Source: an uncultured beta proteobacterium (GTDB lineage: Bacteria > Pseudomonadota > Gammaproteobacteria > Burkholderiales > Burkholderiaceae_C). Taken from it: 63,459 bases of DNA. This document shows positions 17,543 through 26,599 of the stretch, piece after piece; position 1 is the stretch's first letter, and each line of letters starts with the position of its first letter. The stretch covers positions 1 through 63,459 of the forward strand of contig CAIPGC010000288.1 of assembly GCA_903864505.1 (NCBI GenBank). The letters run 5' to 3'. Both the position numbers and the translations under genes were made by a program. Under the pieces are notes generated by a model. The model had not been told where the DNA came from, ran no database searches, and saw only the letters and a program-made list of their open reading frames with translations.

Positions 17543-18505
17543 CTATCCCCCGGGGCGACCGCTTTGCCACGCCTTCAGTTCCCCGACAAAACCCCGTCTA
17601 AAGGCCACCACACATATTACAAAAATCACTCCGATGATGACGTTGATCCAGGAGCCCACCTGATCGGCCAGGAAGTTTTGCAGACCGATGATGGTGAACG
17701 CGCCTATGACAGGGCCAGCAAATGTACCTAGGCCCCCGAGTAGCGTCATCAGGATCACCTCACCGCTCAACGACCAATGCGCGTCGTTGAGGGTCACAAA
17801 GCCTAAGGACAATGTCTTCATGGACCCTGCCAGACCGGCCAGCGCTGTTGATAGCACAAAGGCCAGCAACTTGTAGCGGTTCACGTCGTATCCAAGCGAG
17901 ATCGCGCGTGGCTCATTCTCGCGAATGGCTTTGAGGACCTGCCCGTAGGGAGAATGCACCACCCGGATGACAAACAGAAAGACCGCGACAAATACTGCAA
18001 GCACCACAAAGTACATCACCAGATCGTTTTCGAGCGGGATGAATCCGAACAGCTTGCCGCGTGGCACGCCTTGCAGGCCATCTTCCCCACCGGTAAACGG
18101 TGCCTGCAGGAAAACGAAGTACACCATTTGGGCCATGGCCAATGTGACCATGGCGAAATAGATGCCCTGACGCCGGATCGCCACCGTGCCTATGGCCAAA
18201 CCGCAGAGCGCGGCAACGCCGGTGCCGGCCAGGATACCCAGTTCCGGGGGCCAACCCGCTGTGCGCACCAACCAACCTGTAGCGTAAGCTGCCGCGCCAA
18301 GATACGCTGCATGCCCAAACGAAAGTAAACCGGTGAAACCCATCAGCAAATTAAACGCACAGGCAAAAATTGCGTAACACAATGCACCCATCATGAAGAT
18401 TGGGTACAGGCCGATGAAAGGGGCTATCAGCAGAAACACCAAGCCCAGCCATAGTCCAAGGCTAGCCATTCGTTCCGAGCGATGTTCAGTGGCTTGCGAG
18501 GGCAT
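17543..18505 (-). CDS. livM: Branched-chain amino-acid-type ABC transporter permease LivM
   Basis: Inner-membrane permease of 320 residues with about nine to ten hydrophobic segments and the conserved cytoplasmic loop SPYGQVLKAIRENEPRAISLGYDVNRYK that contacts the ATPases. It pairs with LivH to form the channel. The ATG at 18505 overlaps the livH stop by one base (TGATG); a TTG one codon earlier is also in frame. It is the last gene of the liv unit. Substrate may be branched-chain amino acids, but this family also moves urea, amides and aromatic acids. Confidence 0.9.
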   Translation of the reverse strand: MPSQATEHRSERMASLGLWLGLVFLLIAPFIGLYPIFMMGALCYAIFACAFNLLMGFTGLLSFGHAAYLGAAAYATGWLVRTAGWPPELGILAGTGVAALCGLAIGTVAIRRQGIYFAMVTLAMAQMVYFVFLQAPFTGGEDGLQGVPRGKLFGFIPLENDLVMYFVVLAVFVAVFLFVIRVVHSPYGQVLKAIRENEPRAISLGYDVNRYKLLAFVLSTALAGLAGSMKTLSLGFVTLNDAHWSLSGEVILMTLLGGLGTFAGPVIGAFTIIGLQNFLADQVGSWINVIIGVIFVICVVAFRRGFVGELKAWQSGRPGG

Positions 18506-19389
18506 CAATTTTCCTTCCCGAACAGTCCGGCCGGACGGATCATTAGCACGATGGCCATGATTACGAACACCACAATGCTGGACGCCTCCGGGTAGAACAC
18601 CTTGGTCAGTCCCTCAATCAAGCCCAGAGCCACACCGGTCAGGATGGAGCCCAGTATGGAACCCATCCCACCAATGACTACAACCGCAAAAACCACGATG
18701 ATCAAGTTGCTTCCCATGAGCGGATTGACCTGAATCACCGGCGCGGCCAGCACACCTGCCAGGGCCGCAAGGCCACAACCTGCCCCATAGGTGAGCATCA
18801 CCATCAGTGGCACATTTATACCGAAAGCTTGTACCAGCGCGGGGTTTTCGGTACCCGCGCGCAGGTAGGCACCAAGTCGGGTGCGCTCGATGATGAACCA
18901 GGTGCCAAGACATACCGAGAGTGAACTGACCACCACCCACGCCCGGTAGTTGGGCAACACCATAAAGCCGAGGTTGGTCGCGCCTTGCAGCAATTCCGGA
19001 ACCGGATAGGACTGCCCCGAAACGCCAAACTGATCGCGGAAGATGCCTTCAGCGATCAATGCCAGCCCAAAGGTGAGCAGCAAGCCATAAATGGGGTCAA
19101 TCTTGTACAGGCGTTTAAGCAGCGTTCGCTCAATCACCACACCGACTGACCCGACCAGCAAGGGCGAAACCAGCAGCGCCATCCAGTAACTCAGCTCGAA
19201 CTTGTCCAGCATGACAAAGGCTACATAAGCCCCCATCATGTAGAGCGCACCATGCGCGAAATTCACGATACCCAGCAGACCAAAAATAACCGCCAGTCCC
19301 AAACTCAGCATGGCGTAAAAAGAGCCATTGACAAGACCTAGCAAGAGCTGGCCCAGGAACGCCTGAATGGGGATACCGAAAATTTCCAT
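18505..19389 (-). CDS. livH: Branched-chain amino-acid-type ABC transporter permease LivH
   Basis: Second channel subunit, 294 residues and about eight transmembrane segments. The family motif GLLGIVNFAHGALYMMGAY near the N terminus and the loop RTRLGAYLRAGTENPALVQAFGIN are clear. It is coupled to livM by a one-base overlap and follows the binding-protein gene by 18 bases on the same strand. Confidence 0.92.
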   Translation of the reverse strand: MEIFGIPIQAFLGQLLLGLVNGSFYAMLSLGLAVIFGLLGIVNFAHGALYMMGAYVAFVMLDKFELSYWMALLVSPLLVGSVGVVIERTLLKRLYKIDPIYGLLLTFGLALIAEGIFRDQFGVSGQSYPVPELLQGATNLGFMVLPNYRAWVVVSSLSVCLGTWFIIERTRLGAYLRAGTENPALVQAFGINVPLMVMLTYGAGCGLAALAGVLAAPVIQVNPLMGSNLIIVVFAVVVIGGMGSILGSILTGVALGLIEGLTKVFYPEASSIVVFVIMAIVLMIRPAGLFGKEN

Positions 19390-19407
19390 GAACGAAGACC
19401 TAGCCTT

Positions 19408-20616
19408 TTACTTCCAGAGTGCGCATTTGGTCTCGGCCTTGGTCGTCCAAGCCGTTTCACCCTTAAAGGTCTCGGCTACCTTGTAGTAGTCCCATGGCTC
19501 ATTCGATTCGTCCGGCGTTTTGACCTGCATCAGATACATGTCGTGCACCATGGTGCCATCGTCGCGAATGTAGCCACCTTTGGTAAACACGTCGTTGATC
19601 TTGGTTTTCCTCATCTGCGCCAGTACCTTGTCTGCATCGTCAGAACCGGTGGCCTTGACGGCGGCGAGGTAAGTGAGTGCCGCTGAATAATCACCTGCTT
19701 GCAGTGAAGACGGCATGCGCTTGTTCTTCTCAAAGAACTTGCGGCTCCAGGCGCGCGCTTCCGGGTCGCGGTTCCAGTACCAACTGTCGGTAAGGTACAT
19801 GCCCTGGGTAGCCTTGAGTCCCAGCGAGTGGATGTCGTTGATGAAAACCAGCAAGCCGGCCAACTTCATCGTCTTGGTGATGCCAAATTCGTTGGCGGCC
19901 TTGATCGAATTGATGGTGTCCCCGCCGGCATTGGCAAGGCCGAGGATCTGCGCTTTGCTGGATTGCGCCTGCAACAGGAAGGACGAGAAGTCGCTGGCGG
20001 ACAACGGGTGGCGAACCGAGCCAACAATCGTGCCGCCCGCAGCCTTCACCACGGTGGTAGTGTCGCTCTGAAGCTGTGAACCAAACGCGTAGTCTGCTGT
20101 CAAAAAGTACCAGCTCTTGCCGCCCGACTTGACCACTGCGTTTCCGGTGCCTTTGGCCAGCGCAGTCGTGTCGTAGGCGTAGTGCACGGTGTAGGGTGAG
20201 CACTGCTCGTTGGTGAGCGCAGAAGTTGCGGCTCCCACCGATATGAAGGGTTTCTTCTTCTCGAGTGCGATTTTCGCCATCGCCAGACCGGTACCAGAGT
20301 TGGTGCCACCCACCAGCATATCGACCCCCTGGGTGTCAAACCATTCGCGGGCCTTGGCAGCAGCCACGTCGGGCTTGTTTTGATGGTCTGCTACCAGCAG
20401 TTCAATTTTCTTGCCGGCGATAGCACCACCCATGTCGGCGATCGCCATCCGGATAGCTTCTGCACCTGCCGGGCCGTCAATGTCGGCGTACAGCCCCGAT
20501 AAGTCGGAAATGAACCCGATGCGAATGACATCGCCCGACATCTGTGCTTGGACGTTCGCTCCGACCATGGACACGCCCGCCACGCTGAGGGCCGCAAATA
20601 GTTTCTTGAGTTTCAT
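19408..20616 (-). CDS. Periplasmic substrate-binding protein of the liv-type ABC transporter
   Basis: Secreted binding protein of 402 residues with a classic Sec signal peptide (charged MKLKK, hydrophobic core, cleavage after NVQA around residue 24). The mature part begins VIRIGFISDLSGLYADIDGPAG, typical of the type I periplasmic binding fold (LivK/UrtA/aromatic acid binders). A strong ribosome binding site (AGGAG) lies upstream. The ligand cannot be assigned from sequence; aromatic or amide-type ligands are as likely as Leu/Ile/Val. It sits in the middle of the liv unit. Confidence 0.9.
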   Translation of the reverse strand: MKLKKLFAALSVAGVSMVGANVQAQMSGDVIRIGFISDLSGLYADIDGPAGAEAIRMAIADMGGAIAGKKIELLVADHQNKPDVAAAKAREWFDTQGVDMLVGGTNSGTGLAMAKIALEKKKPFISVGAATSALTNEQCSPYTVHYAYDTTALAKGTGNAVVKSGGKSWYFLTADYAFGSQLQSDTTTVVKAAGGTIVGSVRHPLSASDFSSFLLQAQSSKAQILGLANAGGDTINSIKAANEFGITKTMKLAGLLVFINDIHSLGLKATQGMYLTDSWYWNRDPEARAWSRKFFEKNKRMPSSLQAGDYSAALTYLAAVKATGSDDADKVLAQMRKTKINDVFTKGGYIRDDGTMVHDMYLMQVKTPDESNEPWDYYKVAETFKGETAWTTKAETKCALWK

Positions 20617-20655
20617 GCTTGTCTCCTGTTAAAAATTGAATGAATGCGGGTAACG

Positions 20656-21357
20656 TTATACGCCGAGGTACTCGTGCAGGCTCTGCATGCGCGCAGGCAA
20701 TTCGAACTGTGTGAATTCCTGAATGACCTGGCCATGTTCCATCACCAGAAATCGATCTGCCAGCGGCGCAGCAAAAACGAAGTTTTGTTCTACCATCACG
20801 ATCGTGTAACCCTGCTTGCGAAGATCTTTCACCATGGTGGCAAGCTTCTGCACGATGACGGGCGCAAGACCTTCTGAAATTTCATCGAGCAACAGCAGTT
20901 TGGCACCGGTGCGCAGTATGCGTGCGACCGCCAGCATTTGCTGCTCGCCCCCCGAGAGTCGCGTTCCCTGGCTCGAAGCGCGTTCGCGCAGGTTGGGGAA
21001 CATGGCATAAATCTGCTCCACGCTCATTCCCCCTGGTGCCAGAGTCGGAGGGAGCAGCAGATTCTCTACCGCCGAGAGGCTGGAAAAAATACCCCGTTCC
21101 TCCGGGCAATACCCCAAACCCAGCCGAGCAATGTGGTGCGTTGCCATGGCGATCGTTTCCGCTCCCCGAACCTGAATCGACCCCTTGCGACTGCCAATCA
21201 ATCCCATGATGGCGCGCAGGGTACTGGTGCGGCCTGCGCCATTGCGTCCCAGCAAGGTCACTACCTCGCCTTCATTCACATAAAAATTGACGCCGTGCAG
21301 CACATGCGACTCTCCATACCAGCCGTGCAGTTCCTTGACTTCGAGAAACGCGCTCAT
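20656..21357 (-). CDS. livF: ABC transporter ATPase LivF with altered Walker A
   Basis: ATPase subunit of 233 residues. The signature LSGGEQQMLAVARIL and Walker B LLLLDEISEGLAP are intact, but the Walker A reads GRNGAGRTS (37-45), with Arg43 where Lys normally contacts the nucleotide phosphates. The minus-strand codon is CGC, so it is not a one-base reading ambiguity of AAA/AAG. LivF works as a heterodimer with LivG, whose Walker A is normal, so one canonical site may carry the transport cycle. It starts one base after the livG stop. Confidence 0.92.
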   Translation of the reverse strand: MSAFLEVKELHGWYGESHVLHGVNFYVNEGEVVTLLGRNGAGRTSTLRAIMGLIGSRKGSIQVRGAETIAMATHHIARLGLGYCPEERGIFSSLSAVENLLLPPTLAPGGMSVEQIYAMFPNLRERASSQGTRLSGGEQQMLAVARILRTGAKLLLLDEISEGLAPVIVQKLATMVKDLRKQGYTIVMVEQNFVFAAPLADRFLVMEHGQVIQEFTQFELPARMQSLHEYLGV

Positions 21358-21358
21358 G

Positions 21359-22126
21359 TCAGTGTGCGCCTTTGAGTTCTGCGTCGGCGCTGCCCATGTA
21401 GGCTTCCATCACTGCAGGATCTTTGGATACTTCGGCGTAAGTGCCCTCGGCCAACGTCGCGCCACGCTGCAACACCGTGATGGTGTCGGCAATGCTGGAG
21501 ACCACGCTCATATTGTGTTCCACCATCAGTACGGTTCGGTTCGCCGCCACTTTCTTGATAAGCTGGCGGATGCGGTCCACATCTTCCAACCCCATCCCCT
21601 GTGTGGGTTCGTCCAGCAGCATCAATTTGGGCTCCATCGCAAGCGTGGTCGCTATTTCCAGTGCGCGCTTGCGGCCGTAACTCAACTCGACTGCGGTAAG
21701 TGCGGCCATCGGCTCCAGGTCCACCGCAGCGAGCAACTCTATGGCGCGTGCATTGAGGTTATGGAGCGAGCGTTCTGACTTCCAGAAATGAAAGGAATTA
21801 CTCAACTGGCGCTGCAACGCCACCCGCACGTTTTCCAGCACCGTGAGGTGCGGAAATACCGCAGAAATTTGGAATGAACGAATGACACCCATTCGCGCAA
21901 TCTGGGCCGGGGCGAGGTCTGTGATGTCCTGCCCGTCCAGCAATATCTGGCCCGAGGTCGGTGTCAGGAATTTCGTGAGAAGGTTGAAGCACGTTGTCTT
22001 GCCCGCGCCATTGGGACCTATCAATGCGTGGATGCTGCCACGCTTGACACGCAAGTCCACTTGGTCAACAGCGACAAAGCCCTTGAACTCCTTGGTCAGC
22101 TTCTTGGTTTCAAGTATGCAGTCCAC
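21359..22126 (-). CDS. livG: ABC transporter ATPase LivG
   Basis: ATPase subunit of 255 residues with normal Walker A (GPNGAGKTTC), the LivG-type signature ELSYGRKRALEIA and Walker B LMLLDEPTQGMG. It heads the minus-strand unit livG-livF-binding protein-livH-livM. A GTG at 22126 is the start; the ribosome binding site is weak. Together with livF it powers import. Confidence 0.92.
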   Translation of the reverse strand: MDCILETKKLTKEFKGFVAVDQVDLRVKRGSIHALIGPNGAGKTTCFNLLTKFLTPTSGQILLDGQDITDLAPAQIARMGVIRSFQISAVFPHLTVLENVRVALQRQLSNSFHFWKSERSLHNLNARAIELLAAVDLEPMAALTAVELSYGRKRALEIATTLAMEPKLMLLDEPTQGMGLEDVDRIRQLIKKVAANRTVLMVEHNMSVVSSIADTITVLQRGATLAEGTYAEVSKDPAVMEAYMGSADAELKGAH

Positions 22127-22222
22127 CGGTATCCATTTCCCTTCTAGAGGTGTGCATGATATTCAACGCAGGATGCAACAGCAATCCGTGAGACTACGCG
22201 AGGGTTTACCCTGTGCCATGTT
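22127..22222. other. Short spacer between panC and livG
   Basis: The 96 bases between the panC stop and livG hold no gene. No clear terminator or promoter is visible, so readthrough from panB-panC into the liv unit cannot be excluded. Confidence 0.3.
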
Positions 22223-23059
22223 CTACACTTCCAGGTTGTCGATCAGTCGTGTCGCGCCAAGCCGCGCTGCGGCCAGCACCACCAGGGCATCGCCCGGATG
22301 GGGCATCTGCAAATCCAGTTGCCGTCTGACCGCAACGTAATCGGGCTTCCATCCGGCGCTGCTAAGGGACTGCATGGCCTGTGACTCCAGGCGGGCGACT
22401 TCGCGGGGCTGTAATGTGGTGCCTGCACGCAGTGCGTTCGCAACGGTTTTGAGTGTGTGGGACAAGAGCACGGCCTGCTGTCGCTCGGTCGGATTGAGGT
22501 AGCCATTGCGTGACGACAAGGCCAAGCCGTCGTCGCTGCGCTGGGTTTCGCCACCGACGATGTCGATCGGCATGGCAAATTGTTTGACCATGTTGCGGAT
22601 AACCATGAGCTGCTGGTAGTCCTTCTTGCCAAACAATGCCGTTCGCGCTTGCGTACAGGACAGCAGTTTCAGCACCACGGTGCAAACGCCAATGAAAAAA
22701 CCAGGTCGAAAATGGCCTTCAAGACTGTCCGCCAGATCCGCTGGCGGATGCACCTTGAAGGTTTGCGGTTGCGGGTACATCTCTGACTCCAGCGGCGCAA
22801 ACACCAAGTCGCAACCGGCTGCCTCAAGTTGCTCGCAATCAGCGTCGAGCGTGCGCGGGTAGGAGTCAAAGTCTTCGTTAGGCGCGAACTGCAGTCGATT
22901 TACGAAGATGGTTGAGACCGTGATGTCGCCGAGCGGTTTGGCCTGGCGCACCAGCGCCAGGTGACCGGCATGCAGATTGCCCATGGTCGGCACGACTGCC
23001 GGGTGGCGGAAAGCGCCGAGATGGCCTTTGAGGTCTGAGAGTGTGTGAACGATGTGCAT
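22223..23059 (-). CDS. panC: Pantothenate synthetase
   Basis: ATP-dependent condensation of pantoate and beta-alanine, the last step of pantothenate synthesis. The 278-residue protein has [18 protein letters not shown] (first ATP motif), the conserved [19 protein letters not shown] region, FGKKDYQQL, and [10 protein letters not shown]. It lies 32 bases downstream of panB on the same strand, so both enzymes of the branch are cotranscribed. In the first motif GNLH contains the usual HxGH element. Confidence 0.96.
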   Translation of the reverse strand: MHIVHTLSDLKGHLGAFRHPAVVPTMGNLHAGHLALVRQAKPLGDITVSTIFVNRLQFAPNEDFDSYPRTLDADCEQLEAAGCDLVFAPLESEMYPQPQTFKVHPPADLADSLEGHFRPGFFIGVCTVVLKLLSCTQARTALFGKKDYQQLMVIRNMVKQFAMPIDIVGGETQRSDDGLALSSRNGYLNPTERQQAVLLSHTLKTVANALRAGTTLQPREVARLESQAMQSLSSAGWKPDYVAVRRQLDLQMPHPGDALVVLAAARLGATRLIDNLEV

Positions 23060-23091
23060 CAGTTGCTCAACTTTGAAAGACTATTCTGGGA

Positions 23092-23979
23092 TTACCAGGC
23101 GTGCAGAGCATCCACCGGAAAGCTTCCCTCTTTCACTGCATGTACATAGGCTTCCATGGCGCCACGGATGCTGGAGGCATCGGCCATGAAGTTACGTACA
23201 AACTTCGGGTTTTTGCCAAGATTGACACCCAGCATATCGTGCAATACCAGCACTTGCCCCGCCGTTCCCTTGCCCGCACCAATACCGATCGTTGCGCAGT
23301 GAGTGAGCTCGGTGGTGAGCTCGCACGACAGTGCCGCCGGAACCATCTCCAGCACCAGCATGGACGCTCCCGCATCCTGTAACTCATGAGCCTGGCGCTT
23401 CAGGATGTCTGCGCTGGCCGGCGTCTTGCCTTGCACCCGGTAGCCGCCCAATGCGTGCACGGTTTGTGGAGTAAGACCCAGGTGGGCGCAGACCGGAATA
23501 CCGCGCTCCACCAGAAAACGCACGATTTCGGTGGTCCATCCGCCACCTTCGAGTTTGACCATGTGGGCTCCGGCCTGCATCAGCACGCAAGCGTTGCGAA
23601 CCGCCTGCTCGCGAGACTCCTGGTAGGTGCCGAATGGCAAGTCCCCAATCAGCCATGCGGTGCCCTGCGCCCGTCGCAAGCCGCGCGCCACCGATTCTGT
23701 GTGGTAACGCATGTCTTCCAGTGTGACACCGACCGTGCTGTGCAGCCCCCGGCACACCATGCCCAGCGAGTCACCGATCAGAATGCATTCGACGCCCGCC
23801 GCATCGGCTACGGCGGCAAAGGTGGCATCGTAGGCCGTGAGCATGGTAATTTTTTCGCCGCGCGTGTGCATTTCCAGCAGCCGCGGCAGACTGATCGGCT
23901 TGCGCGTTGCCGGTGGCGAGGCCGGCGGCAGAGTGCCATAAGGCGATGCGGCGGTACTGTTCTCGGGTTCCTGGGCCAT
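23092..23979 (-). CDS. panB: Ketopantoate hydroxymethyltransferase
   Basis: Transfers a hydroxymethyl group from methylene-tetrahydrofolate to ketoisovalerate in the coenzyme A precursor pathway. The 295-residue protein has [26 protein letters not shown], the KLEGG motif and [20 protein letters not shown]. The ATG at 23979 is chosen because GGAAG lies about 5 bases upstream; an earlier in-frame start 13 codons upstream lacks support. The N-terminal 35 residues before LPRLLEMH are low-complexity and longer than in many homologues. Confidence 0.96.
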   Translation of the reverse strand: MAQEPENSTAASPYGTLPPASPPATRKPISLPRLLEMHTRGEKITMLTAYDATFAAVADAAGVECILIGDSLGMVCRGLHSTVGVTLEDMRYHTESVARGLRRAQGTAWLIGDLPFGTYQESREQAVRNACVLMQAGAHMVKLEGGGWTTEIVRFLVERGIPVCAHLGLTPQTVHALGGYRVQGKTPASADILKRQAHELQDAGASMLVLEMVPAALSCELTTELTHCATIGIGAGKGTAGQVLVLHDMLGVNLGKNPKFVRNFMADASSIRGAMEAYVHAVKEGSFPVDALHAW

Positions 23980-24028
23980 GGTGCTTCCAAACGAATTTGC
24001 GTGCCTGAACGGCCGCAATACTAACTGT

Positions 24029-25324
24029 TTACAGCAATTTCATCTTCTTGGCCGCTTCACGCAACTCCTGGCGGAAGTTGGGGTGGGCAATGCCGATCAG
24101 TGCCTGCGTGCGCTGGTGCGCAGATTTGCCACGCAACTGCGCCACACCGTATTCTGTGACAACGTAGTTGATATCGTTCTTGCTGGTGGTGACATGCGTG
24201 CCTGCCGACAGGGACGGTACGATGCGCGAGATGGCGTCGTTCTTTGCCGTCGAGGGCAGCACGATGAAGGCCTTGCCACCGTTGGAGCGGTTGGCAGAAC
24301 GCACAAAGTCGGCCTGACCACCGGTGCCGGAATAGGGCAGAAACCCCAGGCTTTCCGATCCGCACTGCCCAAGAAAATCAATTTGCATGGTGGCGTTGAT
24401 GGCGTGCAGATTGTCGTTCTGACCGGCAATGTAGGGGTCGTTGGTCATGCTCACCGGGTGCATTTCCAGTGACTGGTTGCGGTGCAGGAACTGATACAGC
24501 TTCTTGGAACCCAAGGCAAAGGTGGCCACCATTTTTCCTGGCATGAAATTTTTTCGTGCGTTGGTGATGGCTCCGGCTTCGACCAGCGTCATGATGCCGT
24601 CGCCCACCATTTCGGTGTGCACACCTAGGTCGTTCTTGTGGGTGAGCTGCATCACCACCGCATCGGGAATGCCGCCATAACCAATCTGCAGTGTCGCGCC
24701 GTCTGGAATCATCTCGGCAACATACTTGCCGATGGCTTCCTGCACCGGTCCGATCTTGGGCAAACCCACTTCAAAAATCGGATCCTGACTCTCGGTCAGC
24801 GCCGCTACCTTCGAGATATGAATATGGCAGTCCCCGTTGGCAAACGGCACGTTGGGATTGACTTCCAGCACCACCGCACGTGCTTGCGATATTGCGGCCA
24901 TGGTGTAGTCCGATCCCAGCGAAAGCGAAAAATAGCCGTGTTCATCCATCGGGGATGCGATGGAGAACACCACATCTGCCGGAATCAACCGGCGTTTGAG
25001 CAGTTCCGGTATTTCGGAAAAATTGGCAGGGATGAAGTCGGTCCAGCCCTCGGTTGCGCCAGGGCGCGACGTTCCGCTGAAAAAATAGGCCAGATGGCGC
25101 ACATGGGCCACTGTCTTGGGGTCGAAGTAGGCGAACTTGCGCATTGGCAAAATTTGACAAACCCGCACATCTTGAAACGAGCGGCGTTCCTCTGACAACG
25201 CGGTCAACAGGGCAGGGGGCTCTCCTACGCCTGTGGGAACCACGATCGTGTCGCCACTCTTTACGAGGCGAATCGCTTCACCCGCAGCGCAGAGCTTTTG
25301 CTGGTACTGGGCTTGAACGGACAT
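24029..25324 (-). CDS. Acetyl-CoA hydrolase/CoA-transferase family protein
   Basis: Class I-type CoA-transferase of the Cat1/4-hydroxybutyrate CoA-transferase group, 431 residues. The likely catalytic glutamate is in HTEMVGDG, and the CoA-site region GYGGIPDAV is present. The C-terminal domain carries [25 protein letters not shown], typical of this family. It could move CoA between acetate, succinate or 4-hydroxybutyrate, or hydrolyse acetyl-CoA; sequence does not decide. It lies between scpA and panB on the same strand, 49 bases upstream of panB. Confidence 0.88.
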   Translation of the reverse strand: MSVQAQYQQKLCAAGEAIRLVKSGDTIVVPTGVGEPPALLTALSEERRSFQDVRVCQILPMRKFAYFDPKTVAHVRHLAYFFSGTSRPGATEGWTDFIPANFSEIPELLKRRLIPADVVFSIASPMDEHGYFSLSLGSDYTMAAISQARAVVLEVNPNVPFANGDCHIHISKVAALTESQDPIFEVGLPKIGPVQEAIGKYVAEMIPDGATLQIGYGGIPDAVVMQLTHKNDLGVHTEMVGDGIMTLVEAGAITNARKNFMPGKMVATFALGSKKLYQFLHRNQSLEMHPVSMTNDPYIAGQNDNLHAINATMQIDFLGQCGSESLGFLPYSGTGGQADFVRSANRSNGGKAFIVLPSTAKNDAISRIVPSLSAGTHVTTSKNDINYVVTEYGVAQLRGKSAHQRTQALIGIAHPNFRQELREAAKKMKLL

Positions 25325-25339
25325 AGAAGGCTTTCTGAA

Positions 25340-26197
25340 TCAGTTGGGGGTGTAGGCAAGTCGAACATAGATCGGCGCGAAGGCTTCCGCCTGCGTGATC
25401 TCGATCAGTGTTTCTTTCGCCAATTCAAGCAGCGCAATGAAAGTCACCACCAGCACAGGCGCGCCGCTGGCTGGGTCAAACAGGTCTTCAAAGCCGACAA
25501 AACGTTTTCCTTGCAGACGCTTGAGCACCATGCTCATATGCTCGCGCACGGACAGTTCTGCCCGGCTGATCTTGTGGTGCTGTACCAGTTTGGCCCGACG
25601 GAGAATATCGCGCCAAGCTTCCTGCAGGTCCGCCAGCTGCACTTCCGGAAAGCGGGGTTTGAGCGCCTGCTCGATAAATACTTCTGCCTTGAGAAAGTCG
25701 CGTCCGAACTGTGGGATGGCGTTGAGTCGGGCCGCTGCCAGCTTCATTTGCTCGTATTCGATCAACCGTCGGACCAGTTCGGCGCGAGGGTCTTCGGCCT
25801 CCTCGCCTCCGGCCACCTTCTTGGGTGGCAGCAGCATGCGTGACTTGATCTCGATCAGCATGGCGGCCATCAGCAGGTATTCGGCAGCGAGTTCCAGATT
25901 GCGCTTGCGAATCTGGTCCACATAAACCAGGTACTGCTTGGTCACGCTGAGCATGGGAATATCAAGAATATTGAAGTTCTGCTTGCGGATCAGGTACAGC
26001 AAAAGGTCCAGTGGCCCCTCAAACGCTTCCAGAAACACTTCCAGCGCGTCCGGCGGGATGTACAGGTCCTGCGGCATGGCAAACAGCGGCTCGCCATAGA
26101 GCCGTGCCACTGCCACATGATCAACGACCTCGGGGCCGGCAGGCTGGAGCGACAGCGCTGTGTCCGACTCGCCCACGTGCTGGGCTGTCTGAGTCAT
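25340..26197 (-). CDS. scpA: Segregation and condensation protein A
   Basis: Kleisin subunit of the bacterial condensin SMC-ScpAB or MksB-type complex, 285 residues. The N-terminal domain carries VFLEAFEGPLDLLLYLIRKQ, followed by the helical YLVYVDQIRKRNLELAAEYLLMAAMLIEIKSR segment in separate parts, and a C-terminal winged helix. The ATG at 26197 is preferred: the GTG at 26227 lies inside a dispersed repeat that occupies the region just upstream. It follows the DUF3460 gene, the usual Burkholderiales arrangement. scpB is not in the window. Confidence 0.92.
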   Translation of the reverse strand: MTQTAQHVGESDTALSLQPAGPEVVDHVAVARLYGEPLFAMPQDLYIPPDALEVFLEAFEGPLDLLLYLIRKQNFNILDIPMLSVTKQYLVYVDQIRKRNLELAAEYLLMAAMLIEIKSRMLLPPKKVAGGEEAEDPRAELVRRLIEYEQMKLAAARLNAIPQFGRDFLKAEVFIEQALKPRFPEVQLADLQEAWRDILRRAKLVQHHKISRAELSVREHMSMVLKRLQGKRFVGFEDLFDPASGAPVLVVTFIALLELAKETLIEITQAEAFAPIYVRLAYTPN

Positions 26198-26202
26198 GAA
26201 AT

Positions 26203-26252
26203 TGCTATCAGAAAAATAGCTGCTCACGCACTATTTATGGGGGCCCGGGTTG
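26203..26252 (+). repeat. Dispersed ~50-bp repeat, copy 3 (upstream of scpA)
   Basis: GCTATC at 26204, AGCTGC at 26218 (14 bases on), TCACGCAC core, and GCCC at 26243 (39 bases from the first element) keep the family phase exactly. It fills the region just upstream of the scpA ATG. Confidence 0.7.
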
Positions 26253-26260
26253 TATTAGGC

Positions 26261-26467
26261 CTATTTATTGTCGGTCTGGTAGACGTACGGCTTCTGCTCA
26301 ACTTTCGCGCTCCTGTAGCCGACCCATGCGGAGCGATCGACCACCTTGTCCCACAGCAGGGCCAGTCCTTTGCGCTGATTCGCTTCCATTTCCGGGTTCG
26401 CGGCCCGCAGTTCCTCAATGAACAGGGTGGCGTCGGAGCGGTAATCTGGGCGGCGAAAGATATTCAT
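26261..26467 (-). CDS. DUF3460 family small protein
   Basis: A 68-residue protein without signal peptide or membrane segment, starting MNIFRRPDYRSDATLFIEEL and rich in charged and aromatic residues (LLWDKVVDRSAWVGYRSAKV). It matches the DUF3460 family that is usually encoded just upstream of scpA in betaproteobacteria. A GAGG ribosome binding site lies about 8 bases before the ATG. Function is unknown; the conserved position suggests a link to chromosome segregation, which is inference only. Confidence 0.8.
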   Translation of the reverse strand: MNIFRRPDYRSDATLFIEELRAANPEMEANQRKGLALLWDKVVDRSAWVGYRSAKVEQKPYVYQTDNK

Positions 26468-26532
26468 GGCGGGAACCTCGGTGAGATTGTTTGCCGCATT
26501 TTACCGGGCTTGCATCGCTTCTCAGGGACTAC

Positions 26533-26552
26533 GAGCGACAAAGAGCGACAAA
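26533..26552. promoter_or_regulatory. Tandem 10-bp direct repeat upstream of hyfB
   Basis: GAGCGACAAA occurs twice in immediate tandem (26533-26542 and 26543-26552), 48 bases before the hyfB start in the divergent spacer. It could be a regulator site with one-turn spacing or chance; no promoter pair could be assigned. Confidence 0.3.
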
Positions 26553-26599
26553 CTTTGGTGGATTCCGGACGCCAGATTCCATCCTGTAGGATAGAAGGC

